From the NCBI GenBank assembly GCA_945885345.1, contig CAMCYP010000018.1, positions 1 to 64,000 of the forward strand: a DNA stretch of 64,000 nucleotides. The letters run 5' to 3'. Shown one piece after another: positions 56,435-64,000 of this stretch; position 1 is the stretch's first letter, and each line of letters begins with the position of its first letter. The position numbers and the translations under genes are program-made. Origin of the DNA: Bordetella parapertussis (GTDB taxonomy: Bacteria; Pseudomonadota; Gammaproteobacteria; Burkholderiales; SG8-41). The notes under the pieces were generated by a model, which was given only the letters and a program-made list of their open reading frames with translations, ran no database searches and had not been told where the DNA came from.

Positions 56435-57268
56435 CTAGCCGGGGCGCCTGATCGCGGATCTGGGCGCGGCCGCCCGGCGCTTCGCCGGCTGTTTTGCTGC
56501 AGCAAGCGCCACCGGCGGTTCCGCCAGTTTTGCGGTCAGCCGAACCAATTCATCCTGCAGTTCCGGCGGCCCGCCGATGGCATGCAGCCGCCGTTTTCGT
56601 GCCGCATTGGTCGTCAGCGCATGCAAGCCCGTCATGTACAACAGCAGGTCTTCGGTGGTGTGGTAATGCTCGCCATCGACCCGCGTGAAATTGCGCGGAA
56701 AATTCGCGTATTCCACTGTCCGGCCCGGAAACAGCACCTGCGATACAAAACCCATGCAGCTCATGCACAGGCCGGGGACAACCCCGTTCAGCTCGCAATA
56801 AGGCACCTGCTGTTTGACCAGCGGCGTCACCCGGCGCATCAGGCTGCTGCGCAGGCTGCGCATCATCGTGTCATTGGCAAAGGGGCGCAGGGCATAGAGG
56901 TGCCGCACCTGGAATATCCTGCCGTGGGCATCGACTTCGCCCTCGGCGATGAACGGCGTCACATGCACACCCAATCCGGGAAACGACCACGCGATGCGCT
57001 GATCCGGCAGTTCGATGCCGACCTGGGTTTCCTGCTCACCATCGGGCGAGATAATCAGCCAGTAATGCACATAGCCGGCCTGATTCGGCCCCGTCGTCGT
57101 GACTACGGACAGCGCACTGACGCCGGCGGGTTTGACGATGGATGGCGATGTTTTTACAGCGCCGGTTTTTTTCTGCTGCGTGCCGGGTTGCAGCGCGGTC
57201 GAGGCCATACCCCGCACCGGCAACAATGCCGCAGCCAGCAACAAAATCAAAAGGGGAACAAGACGCAT
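56435..57268 (-). CDS. Secreted hypothetical protein
   Basis: MRLVPLLILLLAAALLPVRGMAS signal-like N-terminus; no family recognised; contains CELNGVVPGLCMSCMGF. Confidence 0.7.
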   Translation of the reverse strand: MRLVPLLILLLAAALLPVRGMASTALQPGTQQKKTGAVKTSPSIVKPAGVSALSVVTTTGPNQAGYVHYWLIISPDGEQETQVGIELPDQRIAWSFPGLGVHVTPFIAEGEVDAHGRIFQVRHLYALRPFANDTMMRSLRSSLMRRVTPLVKQQVPYCELNGVVPGLCMSCMGFVSQVLFPGRTVEYANFPRNFTRVDGEHYHTTEDLLLYMTGLHALTTNAARKRRLHAIGGPPELQDELVRLTAKLAEPPVALAAAKQPAKRRAAAPRSAIRRPG

Positions 57269-57398
57269 GGGCAATTGGGCCGGGTGCAGCTGCAAAAGTT
57301 CAGCTGCACCGTGTTGAAGCAGTTAACAGCTTAACGCCGCAACACGAATATTGCCTACAACACGACCGGTAATTTTCCGAAGCGTCGCCAAATGGCGA

Positions 57399-58145
57399 CT
57401 AGAACCCAAGCAGCGCCGGCAGGTCAGCGACACTGTTCAGCAGATGCGTATGCGGCAGGGGCTGCATCTGGTCGCGGCCATGCGCGCCGGACAACACGCC
57501 GATGTTCAGTGCGACGCCAGCGTTATGGCCCGCCTGCAGATCCAGCACGGTATCGCCGACATTGGCCACGCGACGCACATCGACGACACCGGTCGCTTCC
57601 ATGCAGCGGAAAATCATGTACGGCGCCGGCCGGCCCTGCGGCACTTCATCACCACAGACCACGGCATCGACCACGCCCTCGCGCCAGCGCAGCGCATCCA
57701 GCAGCAGGTTGGTGGTGTCACGGTCAAACCCGGTGTTCAGCGCCACACGCACACCGCGGCTGCGCAGGGTAGCTATCATTTCGCGCGCGCCGGGCACTGG
57801 TTCAACGGTGCCCTTGAACACGTCGGCCAGATGCTGCACAAACGTCGCGTAGACCTGCTCCGAGCGCGCCTGACGATCACTGCCTTCCGGGATCAGGTTC
57901 AGGATTGCCAGTCGTTTTGAAGCGCCGCGCAGGCTGTTGATTGCCTGCGGCGTCACCGCGATACCGTGCGCCGCGAGCGCTGATGTGAAGGCTTTCGGTA
58001 CCTGGCCTGCATCGCGCACTGTGGTGCCGGCCATGTCGCAGACCACCAGTTCTATGGTTTCTTTCAAGATTCCGCTCAAGACCATTCCCCCCGTGTTCCG
58101 GGATTTTACAAGGCCGTGTGCCAGGCCCTGATACCGGGTCCACAC
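57399..58145 (-). CDS. HAD phosphonatase-like hydrolase
   Basis: ELVVCDMAGTTVRDAGQVPKAFTSAL; VRVALNTGFDRDTTNLLLDAL; GDEVPQGRPAPYMIFRCMEATGV; ANVGDTVLDLQAGHNAGV. Confidence 0.9.
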   Translation of the reverse strand: MWTRYQGLAHGLVKSRNTGGMVLSGILKETIELVVCDMAGTTVRDAGQVPKAFTSALAAHGIAVTPQAINSLRGASKRLAILNLIPEGSDRQARSEQVYATFVQHLADVFKGTVEPVPGAREMIATLRSRGVRVALNTGFDRDTTNLLLDALRWREGVVDAVVCGDEVPQGRPAPYMIFRCMEATGVVDVRRVANVGDTVLDLQAGHNAGVALNIGVLSGAHGRDQMQPLPHTHLLNSVADLPALLGF

Positions 58146-58207
58146 CGTGTGGCGTTGCCCGGCGCGCAGGGGTCGCCTACCATCGGCGCTCCACTGAAGG
58201 AATCCGC

Positions 58208-59029
58208 ATGAATGATGAATTGAAAGGCAAAGTCGCCGTCGTCACCGGCGCCACACGCAAACGCGGGCTCGGTCGCGCCATCGCACTGGCGCTGGCGCGC
58301 GCCGGTGCCGATGTCGCCGTCACCGGCAACAGCCGCAACCCGTCGAGCCTGACCGCCGATGAACAGAAAGACGGCTGGCGCGGCCTGCCCGATGTGGTCG
58401 CCGAAATCGAGGCTTTGGGCGTGCGCGCCTGTGGTGCCTACATGGACGTACGCAAGGCCGACGACGTACAGCGCATGGTGCAGGAAGTTGTCGGCAAACT
58501 CGGCCGCATCGACATCCTCGTCAACAACGCCACCTATCCCCGCGCTGCCGACCGCGTGCCGGTACAGGAACTCGACGATGACCTGTGGCGCAACATCATC
58601 GACATCAACCTGACGGGGACCATGCTGTGTTCCAAGTACGCGTCGAAACAGATGATTGCGCAAGGTGATGGCGGCAGCATTGTCAGCATTTCCTCGGGTG
58701 CCGCGCTGAAAGCGCCAGCCACCTTCTCCGCCTATGCCGCCTCCAAGGCCGGCATGCATGCGCTGATGTCTTCGCTGGCGGATGAGTTGGGCCAATATGG
58801 CATCACCGCCAATGTCATCGCGCCGGGTTTTCTCGACACTGCGCGCATCGACACGCTGCGCGATCCGGCGAAATGGGAAAAACGTTTGTCGACCATACCG
58901 ATCAAACGACCGGGCACCGTGGAGGAAGTCGCCGACCTGGTGCGTTACCTCTGCGGCCCCAGCGCGCGCTGGATCAGCGGTGACGTGCTGCTGATGACCG
59001 GCGGTGAAGTGCGGCGGGCAGCGCGCTAA
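58208..59029 (+). CDS. SDR family oxidoreductase
   Basis: GKVAVVTGATRKRGLGRAIALALARAGADVAVTG; ILVNNATYPRAAD; YAASKAGMHALMSSLADELGQYGITANVIAPGF. Confidence 0.95.
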   Translation: MNDELKGKVAVVTGATRKRGLGRAIALALARAGADVAVTGNSRNPSSLTADEQKDGWRGLPDVVAEIEALGVRACGAYMDVRKADDVQRMVQEVVGKLGRIDILVNNATYPRAADRVPVQELDDDLWRNIIDINLTGTMLCSKYASKQMIAQGDGGSIVSISSGAALKAPATFSAYAASKAGMHALMSSLADELGQYGITANVIAPGFLDTARIDTLRDPAKWEKRLSTIPIKRPGTVEEVADLVRYLCGPSARWISGDVLLMTGGEVRRAAR

Positions 59030-59226
59030 TCCGGCGGCGCGCCGGCATCGCATTTTTTGCAGTCGAGCGCATGGCCGATCATCGACTGACGGCCTTCCGC
59101 CGTGGTAACCCACGGGCGATTGGTCCACGGCGGGTTGTGGCGCACGTGCTGGTGATGGCCGCAGGTGAGTTCGGCGACCCAATCTCCGGACTCATCCGGG
59201 TGAAAGTCTGTAATTGCCTGATTCAA
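59026..59226 (-). CDS. DUF3565 domain-containing protein
   Basis: ITDFHPDESGDWVAELTCGHHQHVRHNPPWTNRPWVTTAEGRQSMIGHALDCKKCD. Confidence 0.9.
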   Translation of the reverse strand: MNQAITDFHPDESGDWVAELTCGHHQHVRHNPPWTNRPWVTTAEGRQSMIGHALDCKKCDAGAPPD

Positions 59227-59278
59227 GAACCCGACGTTTCCGGTAAAACTCTTGGCCCGGGATTCTTACTGCAGGTCA

Positions 59279-59626
59279 TCAGAGCGCGCGGCCGTCGTAG
59301 TGCTGGACCGGAATGGCGGCCAGATCGACATTCTCAAGGCAGCGGATGTTAATGGCCGCCATGGCATTGCCTTTCGGATCATTGGCTTCGCCATAGGGAT
59401 GCATGCCGCAGGCCGGGCAGAAGCGGTGTTTGATCGCGTGTTTGTTGAAGGTGTAGGTGGCCAGCGCGTTTTCCGGCGTCAGCAGGCGCAGTTTGTCGCG
59501 CGGCACGAACCACATCAGCGCGCCCTTGCGCTGGCAGATGGAGCAGTTGCAGGCCATGACGCCTTTGATCTCGCCTTCGACTTCAAACGCCACTTTGCCG
59601 CAATGACAGCTGCCTTTGTAGATCAT
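59279..59626 (-). CDS. GFA family (CENP-V/GFA domain) protein
   Basis: YKGSCHCGKVAFEVEGEIKGVMACNCSICQRKGALMWFV...HRFCPACGMHPYG. Confidence 0.95.
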   Translation of the reverse strand: MIYKGSCHCGKVAFEVEGEIKGVMACNCSICQRKGALMWFVPRDKLRLLTPENALATYTFNKHAIKHRFCPACGMHPYGEANDPKGNAMAAINIRCLENVDLAAIPVQHYDGRAL

Positions 59627-59639
59627 GACGGGTCTCCTG

Positions 59640-60689
59640 TCAGAATTCGATACCGAGGTTGATCGAATAAAACTTCTGTTCCCCGCCGCCGTTGAATTCC
59701 TCGCTGCGTTTGACGCGGGTCACCGACAGGCGGACCGTGTCGATGCGCGCCGACAGGCCGGCGGTGATGTCGTACACCGTGTCATTGCGCGCGATACTAG
59801 GGCTGGCGCGAAACAGCGAGCCGTCGAGAAAAATATTGTAGGGAACCACCCGGCCGTCGACGCCCGCGAAGGCAAACCATTCCCAGGGCTGACGACGCCC
59901 TTCGTCCTGCTGGCGGCGGGCGTTTTTGAGCATCGCGCCGCCGGGCTCGATGCCGTCGGGTCCGAAGCCGGTCATGTTCTGGCCCACACGCACGATGCCG
60001 CCGGCGCGCACCAGGGTCATGATATTGCCGATGCTGGCGCCGACATGCGGCACGAACTGCACACCGCTGCTCGGGCCATAACGCCGCTTGTGCACATAGG
60101 TCAGCATCAGCCCGGGCTCGGCACGCACCTGGTTGCCCCAGCCTTTGGGTTCGGGCGCATCGACGATGTAGTCATGCCAGAAAGTCTGCACCTGCTTGCC
60201 CAGCGCCGGCGCACCGACAAAACCAAGGTCGAATTCGACGGTATGCAAGCGGTCATCCTTGACGCTTTGCGCCACCGCGCCGATATAAGCCCAGGCCGCC
60301 CAAGGCCGGTCATTCGGTTGCGACGCAGCAATGGTGATGTCCTTGGGGGTGTAGAGATTCTGGCCGATGAACAATCCGAAGTGATTGCTGGAGCCGTCGC
60401 TGATGGCATCAAGCAGCGCATTCGGCGGCCGTGAAAACAGTCCGATGACTTTGTCCGCCGGAATGCCGCCACCGATCTTGATGCCGTTGGTGTAGTACTT
60501 GTCGCCACTCCCAAAAGAATCGTTTTCGATAAAAATCTGGATCTCGCTGCCGCGCAAATCCACCGGCGGTTTTGTCGGCGTTTCCGCCGCGCGCGCCGCT
60601 ACTGCGCAGCACAGCAGCAACGCGGCCAGCGCCGAGTTAACACCTGGATGTGAGCGCCTGCTATTAAACAAAATATCCTTATAAATCAA
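59640..60689 (-). CDS. Lipid A deacylase LpxR family protein
   Basis: SEIQIFIENDSFGSGDKYYTNGIKIG...GLFIGQNLYTPKDITIAASQPNDRPWAAWAYIG...C-terminal YSINLGIEF. Confidence 0.88.
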   Translation of the reverse strand: MIYKDILFNSRRSHPGVNSALAALLLCCAVAARAAETPTKPPVDLRGSEIQIFIENDSFGSGDKYYTNGIKIGGGIPADKVIGLFSRPPNALLDAISDGSSNHFGLFIGQNLYTPKDITIAASQPNDRPWAAWAYIGAVAQSVKDDRLHTVEFDLGFVGAPALGKQVQTFWHDYIVDAPEPKGWGNQVRAEPGLMLTYVHKRRYGPSSGVQFVPHVGASIGNIMTLVRAGGIVRVGQNMTGFGPDGIEPGGAMLKNARRQQDEGRRQPWEWFAFAGVDGRVVPYNIFLDGSLFRASPSIARNDTVYDITAGLSARIDTVRLSVTRVKRSEEFNGGGEQKFYSINLGIEF

Positions 60690-61809
60690 TGCGATACTTT
60701 TTCATTTTGCGCGGATCCAGGGTCAGGCCTATGCCCGGACCCGGGGGCAATTGCAGATGGCCATTCTTGATCACCGGGTCTTCGTTGGCGACGTGATCTT
60801 TGGCGTCGATGAAGCTGGAAAACTCGTGTGCATGCGGCGTGGTGTAGGTGCTGGCGAAATGCGCTGCCGCCACGCAACCGATCTGCATGTCAGCCTGGGT
60901 GCCGTTATGTGCCGGCGTGTAAAACGATTTCGCCAGCGCCAGCACCTGCCTGGATTGCGTGTAGCCGGTGCGCGCGCATTTGATGACCAGGGCGCGGATG
61001 CCGCCAAGTTTCAATTCGTGCAGCACGTCGTCCGGCGTCATGCAGGAATCGTCGCCCGAAATCGGCACGCGCGTGCGTTCGGCGCAGAAGCGCTTGCCGG
61101 CACCGTCGCGCGCGGGAATCGGTTCCTCGATCAGCGCAACATTGACCTCTTCGAAATAGGGCGCAGTTTCCAGCAGGTCCTGCGACGAGTAACCCTGGTT
61201 GCAGTCGATGGTGATTTCGTGATCGTCACCGACCAGTTTGCGCAGCGCGCGCAGCAGCGCAATGTCGCGCTTTTTGTCGATGCCGCATTTGACCTTCCAC
61301 GCCTTGAAGCCATACTGCCTGATCATGCGTTCGGCTTCGGCCAGCATGTCCTTGTTTGAGCCCAGCATCAGCCGGCGGTTCACCGGCAAGGCTTTCGGTG
61401 TGCCGCCCAGCAATTCAGCGCAGGTAATGCCGAGGTGTTTGGCCTGGGCATCAAAAACCGCCATGTCGATGGCAGACTTGGCGGCGGGATTGCCGGCGTA
61501 CTGGTCGAATACCGCCCACACCTCTGCCAGATCGAACACATCCACGCCCTTCAGCTTCGGCGCGAAGTGGTCCTGGATGATGGTGGTGATCGACTGCTGG
61601 GTTTCACCGTAAATGGTTGGCCGCGGCGGCGCATCGGCGATGCCCTGGGTGCCGTCGCTCAGCGTGACCACGACAATCACGTTGTCGATGTTCTTGATCT
61701 CGCCGCGCGCCCATTTGATCGGGTGCAGCAGTGGTACCACCACCGGGATGGCTTCAATCTGGCGGATGCACAGCTCGCCGCTGCGCACCGGGCGGATTTC
61801 GGTTTTCAT
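60679..61809 (-). CDS. Enolase-superfamily (mandelate racemase/muconate lactonizing) enzyme
   Basis: IRQIEAIPVVVPLLHPIKWARGEI; AKSAIDMAVFDAQAKHLGITCAELLGG; ITIDCNQGYSSQDLLETAPYFEEVNVALIEEPIPA. Confidence 0.93.
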   Translation of the reverse strand: MKTEIRPVRSGELCIRQIEAIPVVVPLLHPIKWARGEIKNIDNVIVVVTLSDGTQGIADAPPRPTIYGETQQSITTIIQDHFAPKLKGVDVFDLAEVWAVFDQYAGNPAAKSAIDMAVFDAQAKHLGITCAELLGGTPKALPVNRRLMLGSNKDMLAEAERMIRQYGFKAWKVKCGIDKKRDIALLRALRKLVGDDHEITIDCNQGYSSQDLLETAPYFEEVNVALIEEPIPARDGAGKRFCAERTRVPISGDDSCMTPDDVLHELKLGGIRALVIKCARTGYTQSRQVLALAKSFYTPAHNGTQADMQIGCVAAAHFASTYTTPHAHEFSSFIDAKDHVANEDPVIKNGHLQLPPGPGIGLTLDPRKMKKYRIDL

Positions 61810-61962
61810 GGTTTTATCCGGATTGGGTAAAGACGAACCTCGCCGTTGCAGGCGGCAAAGGCAAAGTTGTGACAGGAATTGACCCCACAAGTTTACTGGG
61901 GCGTGGCGCTGCGGGCAATGTCGCCGGATGACGACTTTGCCCCGCGCGTAATAAATGCAAGC

Positions 61963-63495
61963 CTAGTAGCTGGTCGGCCAGGTGCGCATCAGGTGCTGCC
62001 CGATACCGTTGCTCATGCGCATGCGATGCACTTCGAGCATGCGGATCAGCCAGTCGCGGGTGTCGCGCGGATCAATGACATCCTGCGCGGTGTAGATCGC
62101 TGCCATGTCGTAGGGCGAAGTGCCTTTGGACATTTTGGCGACGGCGTCCTTGAATTTCTCCGGCTCTTTTTCCGGATCGACACCAAACACCACCTTGGCG
62201 CCGAAATCGGGTTTCATGAAACTGATTTCAGCCGTCAGCCAGCAGGCGAGTTCATCGGTATTGCCGCCGGCCCCCATATTGGACACCGCGAGGCCATAAC
62301 TCTTGCGCACGATGACCGAAATTTTCGGCACGGTGACCAGCGTCATCGCATTCAGCCAGTTCATCACCTTGCCGGTCACACCCCGCTGTTCGCCCTCGAG
62401 GCCGATCAGGAAACCGGGTTGATCGACCAGCATTACGATCGGGATGTTGAAGGAATCACACAGCACAAAAAACGCCTGCACCTTCTGGCAGGCGTCGACG
62501 TCGATGGCACCGCCCTTAAACAAGGGATTGTTGGCGACGATACCCACCGACTTGCCGTCGAGCCGCGCCAGCGCGGTAACCAGCGTCTTGCCGAAGCGTG
62601 ATTTCATTTCGAACATCGAGCCACGGTCGACGATGCACTGGATTACCTTGCGCATGTCGTAGACCTGGTTGGTCGAGTCCGGGATCAGCTTCATCACGTC
62701 CTTGATCGCCTCGTCCGACCCTTCCGGCACCGGATATTCCGGTGGCGGCTGCATGTTGTTGGACGGCAGATAGGACAAAAACTGCTTGATCGCGTCGACC
62801 GCCTGTTCATCGGTATCGACCACCTGATCGGCGATGCCGCTGACATCGGCATGCACGCGCCAGCCGCCGAGTTCTTCGCCATCGACCTGCTTGCCGGTCG
62901 CCATCGAGATCAGCCGCGGGCTGGATACCGCCATGATCGCGCCTTTGCGCATCACGCAGAAATCCGACATCGAGCCGTACCAGGCCGAGGAACCGTAGCA
63001 ATGGCCAAGCACGCCCGCCGCCCATGGCACCTCGCGCATGCGCAGATACTCCTGCGGATCGTCCTTGGAACCGATGGACGACGCACCCATCACGTCAGGC
63101 ATGCGCGCGCCGGTGGATTCACCGAGGAACACCAGCGGGATGCCGCGTTTTTTCGCGACACCCTTCATGTGTTTCAGCTTGCGGATATTGATCTGCGCAC
63201 TGGAAGCGCCCTTGACCGTGAAATCGTTGGACACCACCGCGGCCTCGCGGCCGTTGATGCGGCCATAACCGGCAACCTTGCCGTCGGCCGGCGTGGTCGC
63301 CTTGTCCTCGGGACGACTCGATACGGCATGCAAACCGGATTCGCTGAACGAACCGGCATCGAACAGACGGTCCACGCGCTCGCGGGCATTGAGCAAACCC
63401 TGCGCCTTGCGTTCGGCCAGTTTTTCCGGCCCGCCCATGCCCAGCGCCCGCTGTTTACGTGCGTCGAGCTCCTTGATCAGTTCTTCAAAGGCCAT
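61963..63495 (-). CDS. Acyl-CoA carboxylase carboxyltransferase (beta) subunit
   Basis: GLLNARERVDRLFDAGSFSESG; VFLGESTGARMPDVMGASSIGS; LVDQPGFLIGLEGEQRGVTGKVMNWLNAMTLVTVPKISVIVRKSYGLAVSNMG. Confidence 0.94.
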   Translation of the reverse strand: MAFEELIKELDARKQRALGMGGPEKLAERKAQGLLNARERVDRLFDAGSFSESGLHAVSSRPEDKATTPADGKVAGYGRINGREAAVVSNDFTVKGASSAQINIRKLKHMKGVAKKRGIPLVFLGESTGARMPDVMGASSIGSKDDPQEYLRMREVPWAAGVLGHCYGSSAWYGSMSDFCVMRKGAIMAVSSPRLISMATGKQVDGEELGGWRVHADVSGIADQVVDTDEQAVDAIKQFLSYLPSNNMQPPPEYPVPEGSDEAIKDVMKLIPDSTNQVYDMRKVIQCIVDRGSMFEMKSRFGKTLVTALARLDGKSVGIVANNPLFKGGAIDVDACQKVQAFFVLCDSFNIPIVMLVDQPGFLIGLEGEQRGVTGKVMNWLNAMTLVTVPKISVIVRKSYGLAVSNMGAGGNTDELACWLTAEISFMKPDFGAKVVFGVDPEKEPEKFKDAVAKMSKGTSPYDMAAIYTAQDVIDPRDTRDWLIRMLEVHRMRMSNGIGQHLMRTWPTSY

Positions 63496-63496
63496 A

Positions 63497-64000
63497 TCAG
63501 AGTTTCACGCCCAGGTTGCGCACCAGATCACCCCATTGCTTGATGCCGCTGCGCATGGATTCGCGTAACTGTTCCGGCGTGCCGCCGGCGGGTTCGGTAC
63601 CGTCGGCCGCGAATGCGGCCTTGACCTCGGGCCGCATCAATACCGCGTTGATGTCACGATTGAGTTTGGTGATGATCACCTGCGGCGTTTTCGCCGGCGC
63701 CAGCACGGCAAACCAGGTCGCCGCCGAATAGCCGGGCAGGCCCGATTCGGCAACCGTCGGTACATCGGGCAACACCGGAGAGCGCTGGGCTGAAGTCACG
63801 CCCAGCACGCGCAGCCGTCCACTTTTGATCTGCGGCAGTGCAACCGGAAACGGCGCAAAGGACAGCTGAATCTGTCCGCCCATCACGTCGGTGACGGCAG
63901 GATTCGCGCCCTTGTACGGGATGTGCGTCATCTTGATCCCGGTCAAGGCCTTGAAATGTTCGGCGAACAAATGGTTCCAGGTCCCGCTACCGGCGGAACC
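63497..64000 (-). CDS. Tripartite tricarboxylate transporter (Bug/TctC) substrate-binding protein, partial
   Basis: GSAGSGTWNHLFAEHFKALTGIKMTHIPYKGANPAVTDVMGGQIQLSFAPFPVALPQIKSGRLRVLGVTSAQRSPVLPDVPTVAESGLPGYSAATWFAVLAP; frame open to window end. Confidence 0.93.
   Translation of the reverse strand, partial: GSAGSGTWNHLFAEHFKALTGIKMTHIPYKGANPAVTDVMGGQIQLSFAPFPVALPQIKSGRLRVLGVTSAQRSPVLPDVPTVAESGLPGYSAATWFAVLAPAKTPQVIITKLNRDINAVLMRPEVKAAFAADGTEPAGGTPEQLRESMRSGIKQWGDLVRNLGVKL

Overview
This 64 kb window looks like a betaproteobacterial (Burkholderiales/Rhodocyclales-like) chromosome segment. It is GC-rich and mostly housekeeping: groESL with a perfect CIRCE operator, bioA, a ubiC-ubiA-ubiD operon, recG, acyl-CoA dehydrogenases, a Pit transporter with its DUF47 partner, ada, tRNA-Ala(CGC), lgt, ilvD, a complete liv ABC transporter operon, hemF/purD/purH/fis/dusB, ubiH-like/pepP/murU/amgK, lptD/surA/pdxA/rsmA, thiD/thiE/hemL, and an accessory catabolic tail. 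The most notable accessory feature is a 2,100-bp IS1595/ISXO2-type transposable unit (11222..13321). I could delimit it by imperfect terminal inverted repeats and a perfect 8-bp target duplication (AAAGAGAA). It carries a DUF3800 passenger gene and an unlisted 55-aa ORF, and it interrupts a structured intergenic repeat between ubiC and recG. Other items worth checking are a 35-bp perfect palindrome that mirrors the 3' end of tRNA-Ala, a recurrent AT-rich motif (about ATCAATAAAAACAATnnnTTA) at six or more sites including inside genes, and a histidine kinase / Ser-Thr kinase-REC-REC-like pair coupled to the liv operon. No CRISPR array or rRNA was seen. No computation or database search was run; all family calls are by reading the translations.
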